Source: Hemicentrotus pulcherrimus
Lineage: Eukaryota > Echinodermata > Echinoidea > Camarodonta > Strongylocentrotidae
Assembly: GCA_003118195.1 (NCBI GenBank)
Contig: BEXV01000200.1
Coordinates: 23,915 to 64,286, forward strand
Reading direction: 5' to 3'
Length of the DNA: 40,372 nt
A model generated the notes under the pieces. That model was not told the DNA's origin and did no database searches. It worked only from the letters and a program-made list of their open reading frames with translations. Made by a program: the position numbers and the translations under genes. Position 1 is the stretch's first letter, and each line of letters begins with the position of its first letter. Below, one piece after another: positions 35,301-38,336 of this stretch.

Positions 35301-36663
35301 ACTGCAAACAGTTCAGCCTGTTCATGTCTTCTCCAATCAAATACAAATAGATCTAATTAAGCAATTAAACAATAGATAATAAAAAGTTTAAATACCAAGC
35401 AAATAAACCAGCAGTTGTCTTTCTCTCATATCTCATTCATGACCAATGCAACAATCCTTTTAATGTGTTCCGTTGAATCTATTTTCAACCAGCATGTAAT
35501 GTAACCATTTTACACTAAATGGTGCATGTAGGATGCATTGTATTTTAAAATCATATTGAGAAGTGTTAGCTCCCACTGCTAATAGTGTTCAGACCATGAC
35601 ATAAACAGCAAAAGTTTTATTTGCACCCCCATGCATAACAAATCTCAATCACAGCTGTGGCGAGGACGTACATGTTAGCTGTTGTCATCTACACGTCTCT
35701 CCCCACATTCTCATTTGAGCATACACTTGTTTCATCCTGTATTTCACACCGCCACAAGCTAGCTAGCTAGATACGTAGGAGGGCAGACAGAGCCGTCATC
35801 CCTTTAGCAGGGTCATCTCATCCTCTAGCTTAAAGACATTGTGCAGCATTTCATGCCAGGAATGTTTGCAAGGTACAGCATGAAAATCATTGAATTGACA
35901 GCATGCTGATATCTTTAAACTCACTGTTTCTAAACAAAATAGTGATTTTTCAAAAGCTATCACTGTGATAAGTTCAATAATGACTATCGATTTGAAAAAT
36001 ATTACCTACATAAGTAGGCCTACAGTTATCGGTGATACTTCAACTGAGCCACTTAAAATACTCCTGTAGTGTATCTAAGAAAGAGACTGGGAAGTTGTGA
36101 AGTCTGGTGCCTGAGAAGGATGCTAAGAATTTCATGGACAGGAAGAGTTTCTAATAATGAGGTATTTGCCATGGCAGGAACAAGACGAAAGATTCTGAAT
36201 AATATGAGAGGTTGACAGCTGAGCTTCTTGGGTCATGTTATTTGAAAGAATGGTTTGGAAAATCTTGCACTGACTGGAAGAATCGAGGGGAGGAGGAGTA
36301 GGGGTAGAAGGAGGATTCTGTGGATGAGTATAGCTTAAGGAGTGGGATTTCTGAAAGTGGAAATGATCTCTGGGAGAATGTATTACTTCATAGAATATGG
36401 GACAGAGAGTTGTGGCACTCCATGGTCGTCACCGTCTCAGGACATGGCACATAAAGAAGAAGTGTATCTTACCTCTTTGAGTAGCAGGTTCCCATCTTCT
36501 ACTATCTTGACCCTATTGTTGTCCAATATGATGGGTTGATCATCTTTCAGCCAAGTAACCTCTGGGGTAGGGTAACCCCTGGGTGGGGTGCACTCAAGAA
36601 CTGCAGAGTCTCCTGATATCAGCTGGTCACTCACTGGCTCCTCTCGAAAGTCCTCTCTCAGAT
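5017..36663 (-). CDS. robo: Roundabout (Robo) guidance receptor, 5'-partial, 27 exons
   Basis: Single-pass membrane receptor for Slit ligands that steers axons and migrating cells. The 27 exons listed separately give 1,583 residues (numbered from the first residue in the window): Ig2 1-94, Ig3 95-183, Ig4 184-279, Ig5 280-376, four FN3 domains 377-491, 492-604, 605-720 and 721-822, a transmembrane helix 843-864, then a tail of about 720 residues. The Robo assignment rests on the opening LREDF of Ig2 (LRDDF in vertebrate Robo), the Ig5 segment GPANQT, tail motif PYASTT (CC1), NWTEFLPPPP (CC2; WADLLPPPP in vertebrates) and the SSDGSF...TDFAAAV block. Every intron is GT-AG, all phases match, and the joined length is consistent with one frame. 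Signal peptide and Ig1 must lie beyond the right edge. The odd feature is four FN3 domains rather than three. Exon ends are read by eye; the 5' splice site at 13418 is the weakest. Confidence 0.95.
5352..6552 (-). other. robo: robo introns around the exon at 5680-5766
   Basis: Introns of 328 and 786 bases. Nothing apart from splice signals; moderately AT-rich. Confidence 0.7.
5680..5766 (-). CDS. robo: robo exon: 87-nt basic tail exon
   Basis: Residues 1444-1472 (phase 1-1). Reads VGRDLDAGEHMGNGSAKKAS then RRTTPNSRK, a basic Ser/Thr-rich segment. The frame that links to both neighbours has no stop. Acceptor TCTACTTCAG, donor AAAG|GTGAGACG. No recognisable motif beyond basic, likely disordered character. 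Confidence 0.82.
6553..6732 (-). CDS. robo: robo exon: conserved SSDGSF block
   Basis: Residues 1384-1443 (phase 1-1). Reads GSMMASWASMNGSSTGGSNR, NSASSCSSDGSFCAETDFAA and AVTAAAQNAGIPVVG. This block is nearly collinear with vertebrate Robo1 (TGSMINGWGS, then SSDGSFFTDADFAQAV). It is the strongest cytoplasmic evidence for Robo orthology. Acceptor GCACCTAG, donor AAAG|GTAAGCAT. Confidence 0.95.
6733..7417 (-). other. robo: robo intron with CT-rich tract
   Basis: Contains a pyrimidine-rich tract at about 7008-7190, including a (TC)n run near 7028-7040 on the plus strand. Open frames here are by-products of this composition. Confidence 0.7.
7418..7492 (-). CDS. robo: robo exon: 75-nt acidic tail exon
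   Basis: Residues 1359-1383 (phase 1-1). Reads GLPDQSSKLIPDDLETDLET then SSNCT. It corresponds in position to the acidic stretch (EQTPASSVGDLESSVTGS) before the conserved SSDGSF block in vertebrate Robo. Acceptor GCATCATCAG, donor ACAG|GTAAGTCA. Skipping would keep the frame. Confidence 0.88.
7493..8493 (-). other. robo: robo intron with (TA)n run
   Basis: One kilobase, with a TA microsatellite at about 7576-7598. A plus-strand open frame near 8065-8316 lacks any protein feature. Confidence 0.7.
8494..9129 (-). CDS. robo: robo exon: CC2 motif and His/Pro-rich region
   Basis: Residues 1147-1358 (phase 1-1), the largest exon. Reads GSRRKVKTRTGTGSKYPACN then WTEFLPPPPEEPP. LPPPP (9044-9058, residues 1171-1175) with preceding aromatic and following acidic residues is the CC2 Ena/VASP EVH1 ligand. 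It continues with a tetrapeptide repeat NGHPNGHPNGHP, a His/Pro/Tyr-rich stretch, and an acidic segment with FNDDLMSQSEAMSDNEEAAP. Low-complexity composition suggests disorder. Acceptor ACTCAACAG, donor ACAG|GTACAT. Confidence 0.93.
9425..9487 (-). CDS. robo: robo exon: 63-nt tail exon
   Basis: Residues 1126-1146 (phase 1-1). Reads EGSHLCVECQSGLSDSGASS then Q. Contains a CxxC pair (CVEC). Acceptor GATTTTTAG, donor CAAG|GTTTGT is acceptable. Being 1-1 it could be skipped without frame change, but the SGASSQGSRRK run across its 3' junction matches vertebrate STSGSQGHKKG, supporting inclusion. Confidence 0.8.
9648..9825 (-). CDS. robo: robo exon: basic, Ser/Gly-rich tail segment
   Basis: Residues 1067-1125 (phase 0 in, phase 1 out). 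Reads IREYMAQRQNCSDTSSGSAS, GSITYPLPSSCAGQHKGRKK and ends GEDGGPPLPPQR. The Ser/Gly run followed by a lysine/arginine cluster resembles the stretch preceding CC2 in vertebrate Robo, but a second such stretch (SDSGASSQGSRRKVKTR) occurs in the next two exons, so one may be a lineage-specific copy. Acceptor TGACACAG, donor GTGAGAAA. Confidence 0.9.
9826..10440 (-). other. robo: robo intron, nothing recognised
   Basis: 615 bases of AT-rich sequence with normal splice ends. Confidence 0.7.
10441..10630 (-). CDS. robo: robo exon: CC0-like tyrosine and CC1 motif
   Basis: Residues 1003-1066 (phase 2 in, phase 0 out). Starts NNVPVYAVVDNESDDDDESP, a tyrosine followed by an acidic run like the CC0 segment (VYGDVDL) of vertebrate Robo. 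Ends HMTEPYASTTLVLPPN; PYASTT (10459-10476) is the CC1 motif (PYATT in fly and vertebrate). CC1 is a tyrosine-phosphorylation site and contacts other guidance receptors in known Robos. Acceptor TGTTTGCAG, donor GTAAGTCC. Confidence 0.92.
10681..10740 (-). repeat. L2/CR1-type 3'-tail fragment
   Basis: On the minus strand reads TATGCGCTATATAAGTACG followed by an ATT-rich end. The word GCGCTATATAAG followed by (TTA)n is the conserved tail of L2/CR1-like LINEs and of SINEs that borrow it. Similar tails occur at 17300, 17961, 26985 and 27540. Confidence 0.5.
11103..11178 (-). CDS. robo: robo exon: small cytoplasmic exon (76 nt)
   Basis: Residues 978-1003 (phase 1 in, phase 2 out). Reads ESKEQMQANQGEKGDIGTHK then TNHYN. 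Found by searching for an exon that bridges phase 1 to phase 2 between 13418 and 10631. It has a pyrimidine-rich acceptor (TTATTTTTGCACAG), a donor ATAACAG|GTAATT, exactly 76 bases and no stop. It sits where vertebrate Robo1 has the CIANYNNQLDNKQTN stretch, just before CC0. No strong family motif of its own. Confidence 0.75.
11380..11462 (-). repeat. dispersed AAAGTTTGAA repeat, single arm
   Basis: On the minus strand reads GGCGAAAGTTTGAAATAAAT, then CAATAATAAGAGAGTGATG, collinear with the foldback arms at 24540-25005. Only one arm is evident at this locus. Confidence 0.55.
11463..12915 (-). other. robo: robo intron interior, nothing recognised
   Basis: Part of the 2.2-kb intron 11179-13418. 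AT-rich; no open frame with protein features. Confidence 0.6.
12916..13059. repeat. perfect 72-bp tandem duplication
   Basis: Copy 1 is 12916-12987 and copy 2 is 12988-13059. They appear identical base for base, starting AAAGCTGATGG and ending TTCAAATAAT. Identity implies a recent event or an assembly artefact. Both copies stay open on the minus strand because 72 is a multiple of 3, but there is no coding signal. Confidence 0.95.
13419..13687 (-). CDS. robo: robo exon: proximal cytoplasmic tail
   Basis: Residues 888-977 (phase 2 in, phase 1 out). Reads TTLTSQYDGQPASNGHPSWP, PDQTWRSNNSSECQSSSLHG, NGSATAAVTTFAPAHPNGSL and ends at SPAYWLLEAY. The PSWPPDQTW segment parallels PWLADTW, and GNGSATAAVTTFAPA parallels GNGNSDSNLTTYSRPA, in vertebrate Robo1. 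Acceptor TCTACCAG. The donor ACG|GTGCGC is atypical but gives the phase the next exon needs. A better-looking phase-1 donor, ATG|GTAACG at 13568, would shorten the exon to 119 bases and lose the conserved part, so the longer form is preferred. Confidence 0.8.
14013..14043 (-). CDS. robo: robo exon: 31-nt juxtamembrane exon
   Basis: Residues 878-888 (phase 1 in, phase 2 out). It encodes only PLGIEGATH plus two split codons. Acceptor ACTCTGTAG and donor AT|GTAAGTGA are both strong. It is needed to keep phase: the transmembrane exon ends at phase 1 and the next exon starts at phase 2, so without it the tail would be read out of frame. Confidence 0.85.
14346..14510 (-). CDS. robo: robo exon: transmembrane segment
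   Basis: Residues 823-877 (phase 1-1). About 20 juxtamembrane residues (DAGLAPSEPENIDGEATKP) precede a 22-residue hydrophobic helix, residues 843-864, which starts WVYAIIATIVFII and ends FVL. The helix is followed by the basic stop-transfer cluster RRRRMKH and ANLTK. Orientation is outside-in, as for all Robos. Acceptor AATTTACAG, donor GTGAGTAG. Confidence 0.95.
14871..15176 (-). CDS. robo: robo exon: membrane-proximal FN3 (FN3-4)
   Basis: Residues 721-822 (phase 1-1), a whole FN3 in one exon. Reads RPRGPPRNVIARSNGTSAVL, VQWHAPSRDLVQGYIEGYYI, then a segment with N-glycosylation sequons (NIS, NRT, NTT) and GLQAGKVYWVQVAAFTAAGA, ending SSPVVLVTVASPIP. P-x-x-V and the GAG/GPS end match the third FN3 of vertebrate Robo. 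Acceptor TATACTCAG, donor GTAAGTAG. Confidence 0.95.
15619..15844 (-). CDS. robo: robo exon: FN3-3, second part
   Basis: Residues 646-720 (phase 0 in, phase 1 out). Reads IARHAAAYVEGFHIKYRTSS, then GPARTFVLNGLTSWQEYSIS and VQPFSGLYCGQEGEKIKTWT. The segment AYVEGFHIKYR parallels QYIQGYKILYR, and the run to KIKTWT parallels SEIKFAKT, of vertebrate Robo FN3-2. Acceptor TTTGACAG, donor GTGAGTAT. Confidence 0.93.
16135..16256 (-). CDS. robo: robo exon: FN3-3, first part
   Basis: Residues 605-645 (phase 1 in, phase 0 out). Reads GSGPLCVQGDNRILQNKLDG, then HIVGTETVGSNALQVKWE. Same phase pattern and same split position as the preceding FN3. Together with the next exon it looks most like the second FN3 of vertebrate Robo. 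Acceptor TCTTCATAG, donor GTCAGTTT. Confidence 0.9.
16382..16500. other. assembly gap (119 N)
   Basis: A run of N inside the intron between the exons at 16528 and 16135. Both flanking exons are complete, so no coding sequence need be missing. An additional exon hidden in the gap cannot be excluded, but would have to be 1-1 in phase. Confidence 0.98.
16528..16744 (-). CDS. robo: robo exon: extra FN3 (FN3-2), second part
   Basis: Residues 533-604 (phase 0 in, phase 1 out). Reads TPANEDQIDGYQVRYLLSDG, then HFQTVVGMLSTILTGLDPSM and DYTVSVRPQICNSKGQESPS. The G-Y-x-V-x-Y strand and L-x-P-x-x-x-Y-x-V-x-V-x-P core are FN3. Acceptor GATATTAG, donor GTGAGAGG. The donor lies 28 bases from the assembly gap, which is wholly intronic. 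Confidence 0.92.
17165..17286 (-). CDS. robo: robo exon: extra FN3 (FN3-2), first part
   Basis: Residues 492-532 (phase 1 in, phase 0 out). Reads DETANPPPSRECLSDQSSIT, then TIIALSSTAIKVSWEVH. The split after the core tryptophan (VSWEVH) at phase 0 is the same as in the next FN3 (VKWE at 16135). This domain has no clear one-to-one partner in the canonical three-FN3 Robo. Acceptor TTTTCAG, donor GTAAGTAG. Confidence 0.9.
17295..17380 (-). repeat. L2/CR1-like tail fragment, diverged
   Basis: Plus strand reads AATAATATTGCATTTATAAA, then GCACCTTTTCATAAGATACAAAGC. The order (AAT)n, TATAAAGC, CTTTTCA, CAAAGC mirrors the tail at 17961-18040. Diverged and short. Confidence 0.4.
17759..17908 (-). CDS. 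robo: robo exon: FN3-1, second part
   Basis: Residues 442-491 (phase 1-1). Reads GWVVAGKGIQGETYNINHLV, then PSSSHLVVVRAINSNGIGPP and GPMSESISTS, the L-x-P-x-x-x-x-x-V-R-A-x-N-x-x-G end of an FN3 domain. Acceptor TTAATGATAG, donor GTATGATT. Confidence 0.93.
17961..18045 (-). repeat. L2/CR1-type LINE/SINE 3' tail
   Basis: On the minus strand: CTGTAAAGCGCTTTGAGAGG, a short spacer, GAGCGCTATATAAGAACTAG, then (TTA)n. This is the best preserved of five such tails in the window and identifies the family. Confidence 0.65.
18353..18547 (-). CDS. robo: robo exon: FN3-1, first part
   Basis: Residues 377-441 (phase 1-1). A linker of about 25 residues (ESTETSGIPVKTAPSINELP) leads into the first FN3 domain: GSPSQPLRVNVTRSSIQVRW, then TAPAANRAPSVTGYQVEYFS and PERVT. 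The core tryptophan and the G-Y-x-V-x-Y strand are typical of FN3. Acceptor AACACAG, donor GTGAGAAT. Confidence 0.93.
18786..18905 (+). repeat. dispersed repeat with perfect DR1, copy 2
   Basis: Shares with 2936-3128 the order GTGACCTTTGACCT, CCCAAA-ATAATCA, CATCCTT, ACTTGATC and GGACAGACAAC, but lacks about 50 bases in the middle and the GCATAA end. The DR1 at 18808-18820 is perfect (AGGTCA-A-AGGTCA on the minus strand). Confidence 0.6.
19155..19285 (-). CDS. robo: robo exon: Ig5, second half
   Basis: Residues 333-376 (phase 2 in, phase 1 out). Reads FSLMYPDNTLEITGVQVDDS, then GLYSCLASSNSGETSQSATL with the second Ig cysteine, ending LLVI. Human Robo Ig5 has TGRYTCIASTPSGEATWSA at this place. 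Acceptor TTGTATAG, donor GTATGTTC. Confidence 0.94.
19779..19938 (-). CDS. robo: robo exon: Ig5, first half
   Basis: Residues 280-333 (phase 1 in, phase 2 out). Reads DESLAPPPLIQYGPANQTLV, matching the Robo Ig5 opening (RPPPVIRQGPVNQT in vertebrates), then STATFMCRSAGNPSPQIEWT with the first cysteine and core tryptophan, and KDGIALTTSNP. Acceptor ACACCTCAG, donor GTATTTAT. One of the clearest Robo-specific exons. Confidence 0.95.
19939..21700 (-). other. robo: robo intron (Ig4-Ig5), 3' part
   Basis: Left part of the 4.3-kb intron. A minus-strand frame of 102 codons at 20254-20562 shows no domain. A short hairpin-prone AGACCAT/ATGGTCT cluster lies near 20917-20972. Nothing else. Confidence 0.6.
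21720..22620. other. possible decayed coding or retroelement remnant
   Basis: Longer than usual open stretches occur on both strands: plus HDTLFFNKNIPQLLLFGLKP at about 21889-21950 continuing to SDYFDD, and minus frames at 22198-22425 and 22238-22594 that overlap. Composition looks protein-derived but I recognise no family, and stops interrupt every frame. It may be an old transposon; its identity is unknown. Confidence 0.25.
23222..23245 (-). CDS. robo: candidate cassette microexon, Ig4-Ig5 linker (24 nt)
   Basis: A 24-base minus-strand segment bounded by a strong acceptor (pyrimidine-rich tract ending TGTCCTTCTAG) and a strong donor (GAAG|GTGAGAAC). Its phase is 1-1, exactly what is needed between the Ig4 exon (ends phase 1) and the Ig5 exon (starts phase 1). 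Inclusion would insert the eight residues GSGTGGEE into the linker between Ig4 and Ig5 without a stop or frame change. From memory, mammalian Robo1 and Robo2 have a regulated microexon (e6b) in this same linker. Without transcripts it remains a prediction; the 27-exon chain is complete without it. Confidence 0.45.
23353..23545 (-). promoter_or_regulatory. X-box-like and YCAY-rich cluster upstream of the candidate microexon
   Basis: Three copies of GG(C/T)AACCATG(C/T)G on the plus strand (around 23361, 23399, 23470). GTAACCATGGTAAC (23462-23475) fits the RFX X-box consensus GTHNYYATRRNAAC exactly; GTTGCCATGGAAAT (minus, 23366-23353) nearly does. The minus strand between 23545 and 23461 also holds about eleven YCAY tetramers, the NOVA recognition word. 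AGCATCCCAT recurs too, so the whole is also a degenerate repeat. Function is not shown. Confidence 0.35.
24274..24436 (-). CDS. robo: robo exon: Ig4, second half
   Basis: Residues 226-279 plus one base (phase 0 in, phase 1 out). Reads DNLLFINQQRGRFEVSASGE, then LQINPVQMDDAGTYICYATG with the Ig signature D-x-G-x-Y-x-C, ending AEAKAVLRVL. Acceptor TTTCATAG, donor GTAAGCAT. It is followed by the largest complete intron of the gene (4.3 kb), which holds the candidate microexon at 23222-23245. Confidence 0.93.
24540..25005. repeat. foldback (inverted-repeat) element
   Basis: Left arm from about 24546 reads GGTGAAAGTTTGAATGAAAT, then AGAAAGTTATTCATT and TTCAAATTGGC. The right arm, read on the minus strand from about 24995, gives GGCGTAAGTTTGAAATAAAT, then AGAAAGTTATGAGTG and CTCAAATTGGC. 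Arms are roughly 110-150 bases, diverged, around a 150-200 base centre. No coding region, so a MITE-like or foldback element is likely. Related single arms occur at 11380 and 31487. Confidence 0.6.
25010..26980 (-). other. robo: robo intron (within Ig4), nothing recognised
   Basis: About 2 kb of the intron 24437-27208. A minus-strand frame at 26507-26758 (83 codons) has no domain. A CCCATAATGCAT word lies at 26559-26570. Confidence 0.5.
26985..27066 (+). repeat. L2/CR1-type tail
   Basis: Reads CAAAGCGCTTAGGGACATG, then TTATGCGCTATACAAGAAC and an (ATT)n-rich end, the same arrangement as 17961-18045 in the opposite orientation. Confidence 0.6.
27209..27333 (-). CDS. robo: robo exon: Ig4, first half
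   Basis: Residues 184-225 (phase 1 in, phase 0 out). Reads VPDFIRAPRDKTVHVNEMVR, then FQCEAVGSPPPSIHWQKTGT with the first cysteine and core tryptophan of Ig4. The opening PDFIRAPRD corresponds to PHFVVKPRD in vertebrate Robo Ig4. Acceptor TTACACAG, donor GTATGTCT. Confidence 0.94.
27538..27610 (+). repeat. L2/CR1-type tail
   Basis: Reads AAAGCGCTTTAAGAGGGCCT, then GGGATATATATGAACAAAC and (TTA)n. Matches the 17961-18045 copy in its first half. Confidence 0.55.
27611..29587 (-). other. robo: robo intron (Ig3-Ig4), nothing recognised
   Basis: Contains a C-rich homopolymer at about 28749-28764 and an A/T-rich stretch with TTTA runs near 29510-29570. No coding signal. Confidence 0.6.
29588..30334. 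mobile_element. non-autonomous element with terminal inverted repeats
   Basis: GGGGGTTGTATTATGAAAC at 29728 is matched in inverse orientation by GGTTTCATGAAACAACCCCC at 30315-30334 (18 of 20 bases pair). A third terminal copy, GGGGGACCTTTCATGAAACC, starts at 29588. The left 140 bases (29588-29727) and the following about 160 bases (29728-29888) are diverged direct repeats, both with CAACTTCATGACAG, CTTTGTCT and GCAGACAACTTG. A minus-strand frame at 29936-30259 (107 codons) has no known domain. Confidence 0.55.
30424..30551 (-). CDS. robo: robo exon: Ig3, second half
   Basis: Residues 141-183 (phase 2 in, phase 1 out). Reads TQQLADNSLRIRHTDELDDG, then VYICTAENIWGTSDAKARLR, carrying the D-D-G-x-Y-x-C signature and second cysteine of Ig3. 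Acceptor AATTACAG, donor GTAAGATC. Completes Ig3 in frame with the exon at 32386-32524. Confidence 0.94.
31487..31605 (+). repeat. dispersed AAAGTTTGA repeat, single arm
   Basis: CAGTGAAAGTTTGAGCAATA, then GATAAAAAAATAGCAAAGTGATG and GACTGAATTGGC, collinear with the left arm at 24546. No partner arm seen nearby. Confidence 0.4.
31606..32385 (-). other. robo: robo intron (within Ig3), nothing recognised
   Basis: Left half of the intron 30552-32385. Only short open frames without features. Confidence 0.6.
32386..32524 (-). CDS. robo: robo exon: Ig3, first half
   Basis: Residues 95-141 (phase 1 in, phase 2 out). Reads KPAFINPPQDTITAPGEAAV, then LRCEVEGDPPPTVSWSREIG with the first cysteine and core tryptophan of Ig3, ending at LPDG. 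Acceptor TTACAG; donor GCAG|GTCAG. The Ig3-like GDPxPTVxW pattern matches vertebrate Robo Ig3. Confidence 0.93.
32525..33381 (-). other. robo: robo intron (Ig2-Ig3), nothing recognised
   Basis: 857 bases, AT-rich, no repeat or coding signal noted. Confidence 0.6.
33382..33472 (-). CDS. robo: robo exon: Ig2, second half
   Basis: Residues 65-94, phase 0 in, phase 1 out. Reads LRKDDEGTYKCKAQNVAGER, giving the D-x-G-x-Y-x-C signature and second cysteine of Ig2, then SKDAYLTVQ. It joins in frame to the previous exon, completing the domain. Acceptor TTTGAAG, donor GTATCT. Too short to stand out as an ORF; found by splice signals and domain continuity. Confidence 0.92.
34083..34123. repeat. perfect 13-bp inverted repeat (hairpin)
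   Basis: TGTTAAACCATGG (34083-34095) and CCATGGTTTAACA (34111-34123) pair perfectly around a 15-base loop. A C homopolymer follows (about 34136-34146). Intronic. Confidence 0.9.
34147..36104 (-). other. robo: robo intron (within Ig2), nothing recognised
   Basis: Most of the 3-kb intron 33473-36472. No further exon, RNA gene or repeat recognised. Confidence 0.5.
36105..36461 (+). mobile_element. decayed LINE ORF2 C-terminus, antisense to robo
   Basis: Plus strand starts WCLRRMLRISWTGR, then GTRRKILNNMRG, stop, QLSFLGHVI, stop, KNGLENLALTGRIEGRRSRG. After a frame change it ends RELWHSMVVTVSGHGT and its stop at 36452-36454, followed by an AAG-repeat tail. This RRQLSFLGHV...LTGxxEGxRxRGR...HGT ending is well known from RTE-like non-LTR retrotransposons. 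Several stops and a frameshift mark it as dead. It ends about 11 bases short of the exon donor at 36471-36472. Confidence 0.8.
36473..36663 (-). CDS. robo: robo exon: Ig2, first half
   Basis: Residues 1-64, entered at phase 1 and left at phase 0. It carries the start of Ig2: LREDFREEP, first Ig cysteine in AVLEC, PPRGYPTPEVTWLKDD with the core tryptophan, then GNLLLKE. PPRGxPxPxxxWxKD is the typical Robo Ig2 strand B-C pattern, and Ig1-Ig2 is the Slit-binding end in known Robos. Acceptor TTGGTAG at the right, donor GTAAGAT at the left. The donor is almost touched by the tail of an antisense LINE remnant (see 36105-36461). Confidence 0.93.
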
Positions 36664-37314
36664 CTACCAAAGTCAAATCAAAATCAAGAAATAAATAAAT
36701 ATTAATCTAATGTAATGGGGTCAACCAACTATAAACCAACTAAACCACAGTGTCCTGTCTTTGTATTTTTGGTGGCAACTGAAATATCTCACTGTTAAAA
36801 CTCTTTCATGTGAATTCATGTCACATGTAACTATATTGTATATGTACATCCATAAGTTAGATTAAGCAACCTTAATGCTCATTCAGACATGACAATGGAA
36901 CAGCTGTTCAAAAAAATATATACATATAAATAAAAACATGTAAATGAATGTTATCTGCATGTGCGTCACAGTCCTGCATGTGATATGAGATACGGTAATG
37001 TGGAGCGGATGACATTTACATCTTTATAAATTGAAGAAAAAAAGTGTACTCCAGCATATCTGAATGAGGCAGCAGTGATTGGGAAAGCATGTGACAGCCT
37101 CTCGGTGGAATTTAAATAAGACTGAGTGATGCTCAATGCATTGTCAAGACCATTACAGAGATTACCCATTACTTATATTGAGTGTAGAAGTGAAGATGAA
37201 TGATCATCTAAACTTTGTAGTGTGGTTGGGGTAACTATGTGATCCTGAGTGCAAACATTAAATACATAGTTTCTTGTGTATAGAGTGGCAATATACTGGA
37301 TTCCAATGATTTTA
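36664..37314 (-). other. robo: robo upstream intron, first part
   Basis: Intronic DNA between the Ig2 exon and the SINE. No Ig1-like exon seen. Confidence 0.6.
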
Positions 37315-37523
37315 CCGGTGTGTTGGCTCAGTCAGTAGAGTGTCCGCCTCACAACCGGGAGGTCTTGAGTTCGAACCCTGGCCACGTCATACCAAAAGAT
37401 TTTAAAGATGGGAGTTGCTGCTACCTTGTTTGGCGATCGACAATAAGGGATAGAGCAATGTCGATCTGGCGCAGCTCAGTGGCTGCCAGGCTCACGATCA
37501 ATTGGGCATTAAAAAAAAAAAAA
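37315..37523 (+). mobile_element. tRNA-derived SINE
   Basis: The head has a pol III A box (TGGCTCAGTCAGTAGAG, 37324-37340) and a B box (GAGTTCGAACCC, 37367-37378) at tRNA spacing. A tRNA-like anticodon region sits between them (CCTCACAACC, CAC in the loop position, as in tRNA-Val). A 130-base non-tRNA body follows, ending in 13 A (37511-37523). No clear target-site duplication. A second, ATT-rich run at 37570-37583 could be the true end. Confidence 0.8.
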
Positions 37524-38270
37524 TCTATTTTCGGTTTAACTTAATAAAACTTGGAGTGGACTTAAAAGATTATTATTATTATTCATGATAACACCTTGAT
37601 AAGAGAACAAGATGCAATCCCATTTTCTTTCATTTGAGCTACAAGCAATGCTGATATTATCATATGACATTCTGCATGTTGATTATCTGCATTCTAACCT
37701 ACTCAAGATACACGGGGGAAGAAGGTGTAATTTGAAGAAATGTTATCCTAGAAGTTACGGGGCAAGTTGAGTCATTCTCTGTTTTTATTTCATCTGATCG
37801 GTGCTCACACGGTCTTAGTGCGGAATTAGAACTTCTTCTCGCAGGACTTACCAACTGATTTACAAAGTTGTAAAAGCCCAGAGTCTTTGGCGTGACTAAT
37901 AATCCTTTGTGGGGCAATTATTTTGGACAGGTATTTACTGGTGATAATTGTCATAACGCAGGGCTCTCAATGTCGGAGATTGATGGTGTATTTAGTCTAT
38001 GACAATTGGGTGCCTATACTGCTGAATAAATGAAAACTCTGGCTTTGTTTATACTGAAGTATTTCCTGAATGGGTAGTAAAATGGGAGCAGTGTCATAGA
38101 TTTATGAAGAAAATAAACAAATGTAGAGCAGTGGATGGGGTGGGTGAAGCCACAATTCAGATAAAATGAAGATTTACAATAAACATTTAAGTATCAAAGA
38201 TAAAACGCTGTGGCTACATGTATATATGGAAGACTATAAGTGTCATGTACACCATAATAAGGAAATAGGG
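37524..38270 (-). other. robo: robo upstream intron, possible conserved non-coding stretch
   Basis: The part at 37780-37980 is less AT-rich than its surroundings and free of simple repeats, with TAATCC and CAATTA homeodomain-type words. There is no coding evidence. Confidence 0.3.
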
Positions 38271-38336
38271 CAGAGGAAGGAGAAGAGAATAGAAGAGAAT
38301 AGAAGAGAAGAGAAGGGAAGGGGAGGGGGGGGGGGC
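38271..38336 (+). repeat. purine-rich simple repeat with G run
   Basis: GAGAATAGAA-type units followed by GAAGG and a run of about 11 G. Purine-only strand bias throughout. Confidence 0.85.

Noticed and set aside
37315..37390. Functional tRNA gene
   Set aside because: Boxes A and B are present, but the anticodon and acceptor stems do not pair well and a SINE body with an A tail follows.
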